Source of the DNA: Piliocolobus tephrosceles
Lineage: Eukaryota > Chordata > Mammalia > Primates > Cercopithecidae
Reading direction: 5' to 3'
Length of the DNA: 64,000 bases
Assembly: GCF_002776525.5 (NCBI RefSeq)
Contig: NC_045439.1
Coordinates: 123,422,892-123,486,891, forward strand
Part shown: piece by piece, positions 21,832 through 33,800 of the stretch
Layout of the letters: each line of letters opens with the position of its first letter
Numbering within the stretch: the first letter of the stretch is position 1
Position numbers and translations under genes: made by a program
Notes under the pieces: model-generated
The model's input: only the letters and a program-made list of their open reading frames with translations
What the model was told of the DNA's origin: nothing
The model's database searches: none

Positions 21832-22093
21832 CAATTTTTTTTTGTGCAGTAGTGCGATCGTGGCTTACTGCAACCTCCGCTTCCTGGGTTCAAGCGATTC
21901 TCCTGACACAGCCTCCCAAGTAGCTGGCACTACAGGCACGCGCCACCATGCCCAGCTAATTTTTGTATTTTTAGTAGAGATGGAGTTTCACCATGTTGGC
22001 CGGAATGGTTTTGATCTCTTGACCTCAGGTGATCCATCCACCTTGGCCTCCCAAAGTGCTGGGATTACAGGCAGGAGCCACCGCGCCCAGCCG
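21832..22093 (-). mobile_element. Alu (antisense), tail-side truncated
   Basis: ttttttttgtgcagtagtgcgatc to ccaccgcgcccagcc. The first part of the left-arm equivalent is missing. Followed by a repeat of gcagttcaatttttt (21,824 and 22,094), a probable target-site duplication. Confidence 0.9.
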
Positions 22094-22192
22094 CAGTTCA
22101 ATTTTTTATGTGGGGTGGGGACACCCCTCAGAAATTTGAGCATAACCTCAAATCTTGTCCATTTTTTAAGCCTCTGGTATATTAAAAAATTA

Positions 22193-22481
22193 AGGCTGGG
22201 CCCAGTGGCTCATGCCTGTAATCCCAACACTTTGGGAGGCTGAGGCAGGCAGTCACCTGAGGTCAGGAGTTTGAGACCAGCCTAGCCAACATGGTGAAAC
22301 CCCATCTTTACTAAAAATACAAAAATTAGCCGGGCATGGTGGCGGGCGCCTGTAATCCCAGCTACTCAGGAGGCTGAGGCATGAAAATCGCTTGAACCCA
22401 GGAGGTGGAGGTTGCAAATGAGCTGACATTGTGCCACTGCACTCCAACCTGCGTGATGGAGCCAGACTCGGTCTAAATAAT

Positions 22482-22516
<35 letters not shown>

Positions 22517-22518
22517 CT
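22193..22518 (+). mobile_element. Alu (sense) with (AAC)n tail
   Basis: ggctgggcccagtggctcat, ending in about ten AAC repeats (22,483-22,516). Confidence 0.92.
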
Positions 22519-22964
22519 AAGAAATGCTAAGATGGTTTTGAGAATACTTGGTATATTTAAACATTTAACAAATAAAAACTTGGTACAAACAACACAGCCA
22601 TATAGTACTATTTACAAGAACCGACAGAAATTTTTTTAACTACAAAATTAGAAATTTGAGGGCCTTTATAAATGTGAGGCTGAGACCAAAGGATTCTCAT
22701 GGCCCCAGGGTGGGAATGAGGACAGGGGCATGGGTCCAGGTTAGAGTTCCCTCAAGAGGCGTGGGTGTTATATCCAAAGCCTCAGGGAATTGGCACAGAA
22801 ATGTCCCACTCTTAGATAAAGGGGACACAGAGCCCTGCTTGTCTTGGTCAGAGGGAGTTCTGTGATAGCACAGGCCCTGCAGACCAGGAGTGCAGAGTCT
22901 CACCTGGACTCTTACCCTGGGACCCCAGGGACAGGCATCCTGGAGTGATTCGTGTCTGAGGCGC

Positions 22965-22978
22965 CCACAGGGGGGCAG
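22965..22978 (+). promoter_or_regulatory. CTCF-like motif
   Basis: CCACAGGGGGGCAG matches 12 of 14 positions of the CTCF core CCASYAGRKGGCRS. Sequence match only. Confidence 0.4.
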
Positions 22979-23354
22979 TGTGACAACTCGGAGGCGCTCC
23001 AAGGAGAGGGCACAGAAGTGCCAACCTTCCTCCCCCCGCGGATCATCTGTCCTGTACCACCCACCACCCCCCGACTCCCTCTCCTTTCCTGGAGTTGGTG
23101 AGGGCTGCCCACCAACCTCCACACAGGGACGGCAGACGGAAACTCTGACGTTTCCCTCTGCAGCTGGAAAGCTAAGAGCGGCTTGTCTGCCCGTCTCGCC
23201 CAGAGTCCCACCCCTTTAAGTACAGGTGTCCAGGGTGGAGACATAGAAAGTGGAACAGGGGAAGGGAGAGGCTAGTAGTACCCGCGGCCCTGGTGGGACT
23301 AGCTTTGCCTCCCCGTCTCAATTCCCTGGGTTCTGTTTGCAGTCCCAACACCCA

Positions 23355-23368
23355 GCACAAGGGGGCGC
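23355..23368 (+). promoter_or_regulatory. CTCF-like motif
   Basis: GCACAAGGGGGCGC, followed by TA, matches 12 of 14 core positions, including the invariant AGG-GGGCGC part. Confidence 0.5.
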
Positions 23369-23998
23369 TACCACACTGCAAACCCTGCCCCGCAGGTCTT
23401 GTACATAGAGTGGGCACAGCCATAAAGAGTGGGATGTGTTCCTCTAAGTTCCTTACCCAGCTTTCCTCCACTCAGAACCTACATGCAATCTTGTGCAGGG
23501 ATGAGGTGGTGAGACCTCTGGAGCACAGGCCAGCAAAGCGGAGGAGAGTCTGGGGAATCTGACATAGAGCTTAGAGGGATATAGGGAAGAGAGGCCTCCT
23601 GGCTGGGCCCTCCAGGTCAGAGTCTAGGTGTGGGCTGGGCTGAGAGTGCAGCCCGAAGGCTGGGTATTTCCAGAAGAGTTCGGTCAACACAACCTGATAC
23701 CAACCACTCCCAGATTAAGGGCAGTCAGGAAGTGGAGAGTTGACACCTGAGCGGGAGGGAATGGGGCCGACAAGGAAAAGTAGGAGTTCTGGGGGTATGA
23801 ACCTCTTTACTTCAATATATTTTTCTTTTTTAAAGCCTTTAAAGATTGAGGTGATGGTTGGTCTGAAGATAATGTATTATCTCAACTGATTGCTCACAGT
23901 CACAGATCAAACTCCTTGTTCTGTTCTTACCCCCTTCTCACTACTGCACTTGACTAATCTAAAAAAAACAAGTAAGTAAGGTAAAATACACCATGAAA

Positions 23999-24308
23999 GG
24001 CCAGGAGCGGTGGCTCACACCTGTAATCCTAGTACTTTGGGAGACTGAGGCAGGTGGATCACGAGATCAGGAGTTTGAGACCTGCCTGGCCAACGTGGTG
24101 AAAGCCCATTTCTACTAAAAATACAAAAAAAAAAAAAAAAAAAATTAGCTGGGCATGGTGGCAGGTGCCTGTAATCCCAGCTACTTGGCAGGCTGAGGCA
24201 GGAGAATCATTTGAACCCGGGAGGCGGAGGTTGCAGTGAGCCGAGATTGCTCCATTGCACTCCAGCATGGGCGACAGGGGGAGACTCTGTCTCTCACACA
24301 CACAAATA
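23999..24308 (+). mobile_element. Alu (sense)
   Basis: ggccaggagcggtggctcac to ctctgtctctcacacaca, with an A-stretch in the middle linker, then a (TG)n microsatellite at 24,310-24,331. Confidence 0.93.
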
Positions 24309-24309
24309 T

Positions 24310-24335
24310 ATATGTGTGTGTGTGTGTGTATATAC
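24310..24335 (+). repeat. (TG)n/(TA) microsatellite
   Basis: atatatgtgtgtgtgtgtgtgt at the Alu tail. Confidence 0.9.
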
Positions 24336-25965
24336 ATGAAGTTCACAAAGTACACTAAGTTTAAGTGTTCAGCTCAATGATTTGAGTTACGTATTCACTA
24401 CTTATGTGTTCATAATACGTACATATGTATACAACACTTATGTAATCACAACTACCACTGGTAATTCAACAAACTTTTATTGAGTGCCTCCTGTGTGTCT
24501 AGCACTGTTTTACCCTTTTGTAAGAAAAGTGAGGCTAGAACCTGTTTTCCAGTGGCTGTGATAGGGTTGGTATTATGAATTATAGTAATTCCTTGACAGA
24601 ACTATGCCATCACCTGGTATGAGAGAGCAACATGATGGCAACTCACAGTGGCCATCACCTTGGACTCCAGAATGGGAAGAATTGTCTACCATGTCTGAAT
24701 ACACTAACTCACAGAACTCCAGGGGACATAACTGGATCCAGTAAATACAGTCAGGGCAGCCATACTCCTAGCACAGAGTGAGGTGCTGAGCAGGTGAGAG
24801 AGCCTTTTGGGGAATTGATCCTGCTCTCTGGCCTGGTGCTACATGTCTGGAAGCTGGGCAATGAGTGATGTCTTTGACCAACCAAAGTGCAATGGAGCCT
24901 GTTGCATGTGTATGAATCCACTAGGCCTTCTGACACACCAGTCTTTTTTCTCAACTTTGTGGTCAGCCTGGCCTTGCCTCACCCAGACCCCATCCTGCTC
25001 CAAGTCAGGGAAGTGCCCCTAGCAGGAAATTGAGTGAGTGAGCAGGATGTAACCCGTGATGAGGCAGCTCCCAGACCTGGCTGGTCCCTGAGTCAATGAG
25101 CTACTTCGGGCACTCAAAGGAAGCCCTTCCGCCCATTCACTACTTCCACTGCCTCTTCTGTCACCTCTACCATCCCTCCCTACCCAGGTGTGGGTCTTTG
25201 GAGGCAGGGAGCTAGTCTCCTTCTTCTCTAAGTCACAAAGGAATAAAGGACTCTGGGGGCAAATGGCCTCAGCATGGAGACAGAGGAAGCTGCTCCTTGG
25301 GGATGCCAGTGACTGCCCTGGCCAGAGGGCTGCCAGTGATCTTGCTTTGGAGCCCCTAGGGCCAGGACTGGTGGCAGGGTAGGACAGAGGGGGCTGGGCC
25401 TGGCTGGGGAAGGCTGGCCTGGAAGAAGCTGAGCCATCGGCCCTGGGCCAGGGTGGAAAATATGTGTGTGAGCTCATTTGGAAGGTGGCTTCCGGCCAGT
25501 CAGGCCTGCCTCGCTTCCAGGCCCTGGCTGCCCAGCCCCTTGCAGGCGGCCTCTGGTCTCCCTACTTTCACAAGACTGAGCAAGGAGGGCAGAAACCCCC
25601 AAGGCTGGGGCTAGGTGTGCAGACTTGAGCTTTTAAAAGCGGTGTATTCAGATTTGGGATGGTAGGTAGGAAACGGGTACAGGAACTGCAGGACGATGGA
25701 GCAGTCTTGGCTGGGTTTCCTTGGGGCCTTTGGGAATGGGTACCACTGCTGAAGCCCTCTGCCCTCCCCCTGATGCCCTTGCACACAAACATTCACCAAT
25801 CCTACCCTTCCCTTAGCTGCTGCCATTGTCTCATTCCATCCCTTTGGCTTCTGAGTCTTGGTGCCACCTTCCTTCTCTCAAGAAGGGAGGTGATGGCCTG
25901 GCAAAGTGGGGTCCTTTTCCCTCTGCACTCCTACCCCCCATAATATTGCTGCACAATAAGGAAAT
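24336..25965. other. Unique intergenic DNA
   Basis: No repeat beyond MIR-like traces (24,465-24,530: caacaaacttttattgagtgcctcc). The sequence becomes GC-rich after 24,950. Open frames such as 25,019-25,477 (minus) have low-complexity Pro/Ser composition and no splice or domain support. Confidence 0.5.
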
Positions 25966-25967
25966 AC

Positions 25968-26285
25968 AGCCGGGCGTGGTGGCTCAAGCCTGTAATCCCA
26001 ACACTTTGGGAGGCCAAGGTGGGCGGATCACCTGAGGTTGGGAGTTTGAGACCAGCCTGACCAACATGGAGAAACCCCGTCTCTACTAAAAATACAAAAT
26101 TAGCCAGGTGTGGTGGCGCATGCCTGTAATCCCAGCTACTTGGGAGGCTGAGGCAGGAGAATCACTTGAACCTGGGAGGCAGAGGTTGCAGTGAGCCGAG
26201 ATTGCGCCATTGCACTCCAGCCTGGGCAACAAGAGTGAAACTCCATCTCAAAACAACAACAACAACAACAAAAACCACAATAAGC
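25968..26285 (+). mobile_element. Alu (sense) with (AAC)n tail
   Basis: agccgggcgtggtggctcaagcc to (AAC)n. Full length. Confidence 0.93.
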
Positions 26286-26439
26286 AAATACATATGTGCT
26301 GACAGATCCCCAGAACACACACTGCCGTGAAGACGCCCAGCTACCCAGGGTCCATGCTGGAAGAGACACCAAGAGATTGCCAGGATCTGCCAGTATAGAA
26401 ACATAAATAAGTAAATTGGAAATATCTGGGTTTTAAATT

Positions 26440-26575
26440 TGGACTAACAACCAGTGACCTTGATCAAGTCATTTATCTTTCTGGGTCTCAGTTCCCTTAT
26501 TTGTAAAACGGGGACAATATTAGTACCTGTGTCATTGTGTGTTGTAAGGAGCTCAGCAAATGTTAGTTTCACCAT
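26440..26575 (+). mobile_element. MIR fragment (forward)
   Basis: cagtgaccttgatcaagtc, tctgggtctcagttccc, ttgtaaaacggggacaatattagtacctg. MIR core in forward orientation. Confidence 0.7.
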
Positions 26576-28825
26576 TGCTGGAAGGGAAGGAGGGATACAG
26601 AGGGAAAAGAGACCGCTGGAAAATCTGTCAGATAGTGGGGAGAAGGGGCCCTGGGGGAGGGACAGTGAAGGACCAGCAGAGCTAGCCAGATTGTGTTCTG
26701 GGGTCTGGAGGGGTGTGGGGGTGTCTCTCTGCCCAGTCCTCTCTCCTTTAGAGGACCCAGCTCCTCTTAGATCTTCCCTTCCCTTCCCGCTGACCCACAG
26801 CCTGGCTGGCAGCCCTGGAGTCATGGGCCCAGCTGGTGCCAGGAGCCCTGGAGAAAGGGAGGTGATGACAAGGGAGTCCGTGGCCCCCCTCCAAATGTGT
26901 GGGGTGCAGTCGTGGGCAGAGTGCTGCTCCTCTTCGGCCCTTGCCCCTAGTCCAGCGTCTCCTTAGCACCAACTTTCCTGGGTTCTGCCCAAACCTCCTT
27001 GAAGATTCCCCTTGGCTCCCTCCTGGCTGCTCCAACTCACATGTGCTGCTTTCGAATAAAGGAACTTGGAACCATAGAAACTGGGTCAGGCCCAACGGAC
27101 AAATCGGGGTAGGGCCAGTGAAAGCAGAGTTTGCAGGTCTTTTGGAAGCCACAGGGCCCTCTGCTCTCCCCGCACCCGAGCCTGACCTGGAGGTTCACTC
27201 AGTGGGACCTTGTGATCACTAAGGCACCTCCCAGGGTCCCCGGGCAGCCTCACTGGGGTGGATCAGGCAGGCCCAGGCACGTCAGAAGCACGGGACCCTG
27301 CCGTGTCTCCACCCTGAAATTCTCTCCGCTTGTTTTAATTTTTGTTTTTGTTTTTTAAACCAGTCAAATTTAGCAGTGGGGGGTTTTATAAGCCCATCTT
27401 CTACCTCTTCCCCCTTTGTCTCTGGTCCTCCATTCCCATCTCTCCCCCTTGGCTCCAGAGAGCATCTTGTGATTCCAGAATCAGGGCCAAACAATTTCCT
27501 CGTGATGGGGAAACCGCACTCCAGCGCGGGAGCCCTAGGCTCCCCCTCCTCTTCTCTCTGGCAGTCCCCCCTCCCCAGGCTCCTCCACTGGCTCCAGCTG
27601 TGTTTTGCAAAACTCCCACTGGATAACATCTGTAATTGCCTCCAGATGTGGACCACAAAAACACAAAGGGGCCATGAGCTCATCTTTGAGTTCCTTGCCA
27701 CCCGCACAGACCCTACCACCCTCAGATGCCCCTGACTTCCCCTGCCACCTTGTCAAGGTCCCCATCCCCTCTGGTAAGGGTGCTGGGGAGGTGGTGTCCA
27801 ATTCCACTGAGACACACAGACTCTGCCAAACAGCTGTTGGCAGGGGAGGTGCAGGAGGCCAGGTGTAGGGTCAGGGTTCCTGGCAGACAGGAAGGTGGGG
27901 TACCCCTTCTGCCAAAGCAATCACACTAACCAGCCCTGAATAGCAGCTGGATAGACTGACTGGCATGATGGGGCCAGGACTCTGCAAGGCAGGCGGCGGA
28001 GGGAGTCTGGGCTGGAGCCCAGGGTGGGCTGGGTGGAGGCAGGAAGGGAAGGGGGGTGAAAAAAAGGGGCTGCTCTTCTCCAGCTGAGCTGACTCAGCAC
28101 TGGGCTGATTCCTCCCTCCAGGCTGGTTTCAGAGGAAGGGTGGGTGGATAGCCTGGGAACCCTGTCTGGGGCAGGAGTTTCTAAGGAAAGAGGAAGCAAA
28201 GCCTTGTTATTCTGCCCTTCCAACCTGACCATCCTGGTTCTTCCGGACAATTAGGATGAGATCTCTGTTTGGCCAGAGACAGGCTGCTCCTAATAGGCAC
28301 AGCAGCAACACCTATCTCTCTTTCTCCCTTGTTTCCTTCTGTCTCAGCAGCAGAGCCCCAGGCCTGGAAGAGGCTTCTTAGGTCCTGACGGCTCGGAAGG
28401 ACATGCCAGTGAGCCCAAGGCTGAATATGATCATGGGACTTCCCCTGCTTCAGGCAGAGATGCATGAGGAAACGGAGGGTCTGCGGGTGGGTCACAGGAC
28501 AGGGTAATGCAATTTAGGAAGATTTTCCAAGTGGCCTTAGCTTGACCACTTCCTCTTGTCTCTGAGCCTTGGGTCTCAAGGCAGCCTTTTAAGCCAGGTG
28601 GTGGGAGAGTAGCTGAGCCCTGTCAGTCACCCCACTGCCCCCTATGGGGATGCCCTGCTCCCCAACTCTGGCCCCTGAATCCCTTTAGTCCACTAAGAAT
28701 AAACATACTACTTTATGAAAAATGCCAAAGCCCCACCTCATGGAAAACGCTGCTCATGACGCGTGCCCTCGCCTCATCCAGCTCCTTTCACCCACAGCCC
28801 ATCACCCTCTACAGAGCTCAGCCAC
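26576..28825. other. Unique GC-rich intergenic DNA downstream of MMP14
   Basis: Repeat-free, moderately GC-rich DNA with several regulatory-looking sites: an E-box next to a RUNX-like accacaaa near 27,640-27,660, a TGACTCAGCA AP-1/MARE site at 28,090-28,099 and a reverse CTCF-like motif at 28,635-28,648. No credible exon. The absence of repeats over 2.2 kb contrasts with the rest of the window and may reflect selection on regulatory DNA (inference). Confidence 0.5.
28090..28099. promoter_or_regulatory. AP-1/MARE-like site
   Basis: TGACTCAGCA, a perfect AP-1 heptamer within a half MARE/ARE, about 730 bases downstream of the MMP14 poly(A) site. Motif match only. Confidence 0.3.
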
Positions 28826-30554
28826 ACAAGGAATGTGAAACACAATTTATTCTTTGTGGAAAGGTTGAACAAGGTCAAAATTGTCCTTAGAGGGCACCGA
28901 CCCAGCCCCGCCCTGCAGGTTCCTGGGGTCAGACACCTCTGCCCCCCCACCCCCACCCCTCCCCATGCCCCTTGTTAACAAAAAGAAACGATTTGAATGG
29001 AATTCATATATAATAATTATAATAAAAATATACATTAAACAAAACAAAAAAACGAACAAGACAGAAATCTGCCGAACTGCCAGCACCGTTCACCCCATTT
29101 CCCCCACCCTGTGCCCCACCCCCCCGACATCCCTCTCCTCTTGCTCCCTCCACTGGGTCTCACTCTCCCAAGTCCCCGGTACCATGGCCACCACCTTTGG
29201 TGGCCCAAGGAGACTTCAATGGGTGGGCTGGGTGGGTGGGGCTGTGAGAGGGCAGGCCACTGGTGAGACAGGCTTGAGGGGTGCTGGCACCAGGGAAGCG
29301 CGGGCCCAGCCTAAGCTAGCCCCAGCTCCTGCCCCTCACTGAGGTGGTGAGCAGGCCGGGACAGTGCGGCCAGCCAGGCCCTGTGGCCTCTCATGAAGCC
29401 CCTCATTCCTCGTTTGTGTGCCTTCTCTGCTCCTTTCTCTGGGCTGCCCCACCCTTCCCCTCCACGCTGCCTGGGCAGCAAGGACAGGACCAGAAGGAGC
29501 AAGTGTGCCTTCCTCAGGGCCCTTCCTGAGAGCTCCACAGCCCACCCTGTGGCCCCTGCTTGGCTTGGCCTGGCCTGCCCGGCCCCAGCCTTCCAATGCT
29601 GCTGCACGTCCTCATTTTCCTTTTTGGGCCCATCCTGCCCACTCTGGCTGCTCTGCCTTTGGGCCTCAGCCCCAGCTGCCTGAGTTTGGGCAAGGTTCTT
29701 TCTCTGTGGCCTTCAGGCTCACCCCCAGGGCTCTGACCCGGGCCTCTCCCGCTGGCCCCACTCTACCTGACAGCTGCACCCCTGGTTTCAGCTTTTCTAA
29801 CTGTGAAAGCCCCATCCAAGGCTAACATTCGAGAGACATAGGGCTGCTAAGGGTTTCTTCTGTCCCTTTAGTCCCCAACGGCTCAGGCTCCTTCCTTGGA
29901 AGTTCCCTGGGGTAGGTGAGGCAGAGGCAGATCTCTGAGGAACTTGACTGACTAAGCAAGGAAGACCCTCTCTGAATTTTCCTCCCAAGGTCTTAGGGTG
30001 GCTGGGCAGTCCCCACCCCCGCACACTGTCTCAGGGTCTCTGCCCCCAACAAGATTAGATTCCTTTTAGCCAGAAAGAGTAGTGAGAGGCTGCCAATTGG
30101 GTACACCTGGGGCTTTCAGGGCTGGAGTGCCCAGAGCCTCCTGAGGTCAGAGTTCAGAGGTTAAGGTATGTCAGGGGATGGAAAAGGAGCAGATGACCCC
30201 ATTTGACCTTTACCAGCGAGGTCTGAGGGTCCTGCCTTCAAGTGCAGAGCCCCCAACACATTCAGATGGGGCTGGACAGACACAAAACTACAGGGTTCCG
30301 CTGAGGGGCAGAGGCTGGAAAGGGCCACCCTCCCACTCAGCCCTCAGGGGAGCCATCTAGGGAAGATGCAATGCCGGGGCAGCAGGGAGGGAGGCGGTCA
30401 GGGTGAGGGAGGCCAGCCAGGGGACAGAGAGAAGCAAGGAGGCTGCGGGGAGGGGGCTTGGGACGGTGGGGGCAGCCCACCCACCACCACCTGCTGCCAC
30501 TGGCCTTCAGAGGCCAAGTCCTTGTGGTAGGAGTGGGCGGGCCGGCGGTGGGCG
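28826..30554 (-). other. MMP14: MMP14 3' UTR
   Basis: From the base after the stop codon down to about 20 bases past the AATAAA at 28,846-28,851: roughly 1.7 kb, free of Alus, with an AT-rich patch around 29,000-29,050 (tataataattataataaaa) and polypyrimidine stretches. The size agrees with the long 3' UTR of the human mRNA. Confidence 0.75.
28846..28851 (-). terminator. MMP14: MMP14 polyadenylation signal AATAAA
   Basis: AATAAA on the minus strand, followed by TTGTGTTTCACATTCC, a GT-rich downstream element. It is the only canonical signal after the MMP14 stop that ends the conserved-looking UTR. Cleavage is expected near 28,820-28,835. Confidence 0.75.
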
Positions 30555-30886
30555 TCAGACCTTGTCCAGCAGGGAACGCTGGCAGTAGAGCAGTCGCCTG
30601 GGGGTCCCATGGCGTCTGAAGAAGAAGACTGCAAGGCCCACCGCCAGCACCAGGAGCAGCAGCAGCACGGGCAGTACCACGGCAGCCGCGCTCACCGCCC
30701 CGCTGCCCTCCTCGTCCACCTCAATGATGATCACCTCCGTCTCCTCCTCAGTCCCCTCATCCGGCCGGCCTCCCGATGGGCAGCCCATCCAGTCCCGCAG
30801 GGCTGACTTGGGGTAGCCCGGTTCTACCTTCAGCTTCTGGTTGTTGAATTTCCAGTATTTGTTCCCCTTGTAGAAGTAAGTGAAGA
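30555..30886 (-). CDS. MMP14: MMP14 coding exon 10 (last blade, stalk, membrane helix, tail)
   Basis: 332 bases including TGA at 30,555-30,557, residues 473-582. Encodes the last hemopexin blade to Cys508, the acidic stalk [14 protein letters not shown], the hydrophobic helix and the [20 protein letters not shown] tail (20 residues) with the endocytosis motif LLY573 and palmitoylated Cys574. Confidence 0.97.
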
Positions 30887-33800
30887 CTGCAGGGGGTGGA
30901 TCAGAAGGTGGTAAGGAAGGGAAGACCCAAAGAGAGGAGAGGAGCGAGGGAAGCTCTGTTAATGTGAGGGCAGCTGAGCTCCCCTCCACCTTCCTGAGCA
31001 TCAGCTTCCTCAGCTGTAAAATGGGGGTGCCTATCGGACCAGGTTGGAAGGTGGTGGGGATGAATGGGTACCACGTGTGGAAGCACCTAGCCCAGCGCCT
31101 GGTATGTGATATTATCATCGCCATTGTTTTCCACACAGCACTCCCTTAGGCTTCCCTCCCACTCTTCCTCAACTCCCTATTCCCATCCTTCTCTCAGCGA
31201 CACCTTCCCTTGCCCCTCTCACCTTCATCGCTGCCCATGAATGACCCTCTGGGAGACTCAGGGATCCCTTCCCAGACTTTGATGTTCTTGGGGTACTCGC
31301 TATCCACTGCCCTGAGCTCCTCGTTGAAACGGTAGTACCTGGGGAAGGGGAAAGGAAGGGCAGTGGCAGACACTGGGCATGTCCTCAGAGGGCAGCAAGA
31401 CCCAGATCGAATCCACCAGTGGGCAAAGGATAGCTGCGGACAGGGTGGGGACAGGGGTTTTAAGTAATGAGGGCTTGCTGCTGAAAGTGGCGGAAGGTGG
31501 GGGTGGAAGGGAGGGTCCAGGCTGTAAGGAGCCACCAGCAGCCCTAATGACAGTGCCTAGCTGCTGGGGGCGGAGGCACAGTGCTGGAGGCAGGAGGTGC
31601 CAAATGACCAGGTCTGAAATGACCCGGTCACATCCCACTCACACGGTGCCCAAAGGAGGCTGCCCATTTCTAGGCAACAGCAGAGGCTCAGCCAGCTCCT
31701 TCTCCAGGGAAGCATCTTGGGGGTAAAGTGCGTCTTTCTCCAGAACTGAGGGAATTTGGGGTGGTGGTGGTTTCTGAGGAAGGCCTGGGGTTAAGGGGTT
31801 GAGGTCTTACTTGTTTCCACGGAAGAAGTAGGTCTTTCCATTGGGCATCCAGAAGAGAGCAGCATCAATCTTGTCGGTAGGCAGCCCTCGGCCCAGCTCC
31901 TTAATGTGCTTGGGGTAGCCAGGTTCCAGGGACGCCTCATCAAACACCCAGTGCTTGTCTCCTGGGGAGGACAGGAGGGCAGCATCTGGGTTCAACGTAG
32001 GCTCTAGGGACTTTAGAGGGAATCAGCTCCTCTAGGGAGATCTTCCTCACTCCCAAAGACTAAAGCGGAGTGCTTGGTTACCTTTGAAGAAGACAAATTT
32101 GCCATCCTTCCTCTCATAGGCAGTGTTGATGGACGCAGGCAGGCCCCGCCAGAACTGGCCAATGGGCATTGGGTATCCATCCATCACTTGGTTGTTCCTC
32201 ACCCGCCAGAACCAGCGCTCCTGGAAGTCAGTCAATGCAGGAAGAGTCCATGACGTCTTGCGGCCTAGATCTCTGGCTCAGTCCCCAAAGCTCCCCCACT
32301 GCTTTTTGTTCCTCAATTTTAGTTTTCGGTCCAGCTGTTGTCACTTCCACCCAGCTGCCCTACCACAGAGCCCCCCTCCTTTTCTTTTGAGATGGAGTCT
32401 CGCACTATTGTCCAGGCTGGAGTGCAATGGCCCTATCTCGGCTCTCTGCAACCTCTGCCTCCCAGGTTCGCACGATTCTCCTGCCTTAGGCCTCCTGAGT
32501 AGCTCGGATTACAGGCACCCACCACCACACTCAGCAAATTTTTTGTAGTTTTAGTAGAGATGGGGGTTCACTATGTTGACCAGCCTGGTCTCGAACTCCC
32601 GACCTCAGGAGATCCGCCTGCCTTGGCCTCTCAAAGTGCTAGGATTACAGGCATGAGCCACCATGCCCGGCCCATAGAACCCTTTTGTCTTCCAAACCAG
32701 CCCACCTCTTTTTCTCACCTTGAAGACAAACATCTCCCCTCGGAGCATGGCCACGGTGTCAAAGTTCCCATCACAGATGTTGGGCCCATAGGTGGGGTTT
32801 TTGGGCTTATCAGGAACAGAAGGCCGGGAGGTAGTCCTGGGTTGAGGGGGCATCTTGGTAGGGAACCCTGACTTACTCCCTGGGGCAGAAAACACGAGGG
32901 GCATTTCGGACTTAGGAGGAGAGAGGGGAGGGAAGGACAGACAGATGGGCAGACAGTACCCTTGGAAAGGTGTGGATGGGCTTCTAGGGGAGGCTGAAGC
33001 AACCAACTGGGAGGTGACAGAAAAGGTGGGCTCAAAAGTGGAGCTGATAGAGGCAATGTCAGGTTGGCGGGAGGCGGTGGGGAGACTGCACGGCATGAAA
33101 CGGGAAATGCGTAGACCAGGAGGGGACAAGGAGCAGGGGAGGGAGCAGGCGTGGGTGTAGACTACTCACCATAAAGTTGCTGGATGCCCCGGCGGTCATC
33201 ATCAGGCAGCACAAAGTTCTCTGTGTCCATCCACTGGTAAAACGGTGCCATGATGGCCGAGGGGTCACTGGAATGCTCGAGCCCCAGGGCATGGCCCAGC
33301 TCGTGCACAGCCACCAGGAAGATGTCATTTCCTGGAAGGATGGGGACAGTGATGATAGCAGCCTGAGTCCCTTCCCTCAGCCTCCCTGCTTCCCCACCAG
33401 CAGCTTTGGTTTCACCTCCAAGCCTGCTGCCCATGTTTTCAATCCAAAGTGACCAAATTCTGAGGTCCAGCTTTTTATCTGGCATTTAAGCACAAGCCAG
33501 TCAACAAGCTCCTCTGGGTGGAGGTGAGACAGTGCTTGGAAGCAGGACCCCCATCCCAGGAAGACCTGTGTTAAGGGAAGCCAAGGCCCTCTCTAGTCCC
33601 ATTTCTCCCAGGAGCTAGACATGACATCAATTTGGAAAAGTGGGCGATAAGGATGCTTTGAAGTCTTTGACTGGAAAGCCAGTCAGTGGGTGAGAGGAGG
33701 GACCAGATGTAAATAGCTCAAACAGGACTCCTGCTTTTGTCAGCAGTTAGACCAGAAGGTCTTTGTGGTCCCTTCTAGCCCCGAAATTTTAGAAGGAGGG

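Larger units (their letters stand above)
22520..23998. other. Unique GC-rich intergenic DNA with two CTCF-like motifs
   Basis: Mostly non-repetitive, CpG-containing between 22,880 and 23,300. CTCF-core-like motifs are at 22,965-22,978 and 23,355-23,368, both in plus orientation. No exon with convincing splice sites and coding bias is visible. A candidate insulator or enhancer block between LRP10 and MMP14 (inference). Confidence 0.5.

Noticed and set aside
25019..25477. 152-codon minus-strand frame with Pro/Ser-rich product
   Set aside because: No homology recognised and no exon signals. Unique GC-rich DNA explains its length.
26454..26966. 170-codon plus-strand frame
   Set aside because: Starts in a MIR fragment, has no domain, and shows no coding bias or splice context.
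33162..33485. Frame including the MMP14 active-site exon extended upstream
   Set aside because: Only 33,170-33,331 is exon 5. The N-terminal extension is intron 4 read-through.
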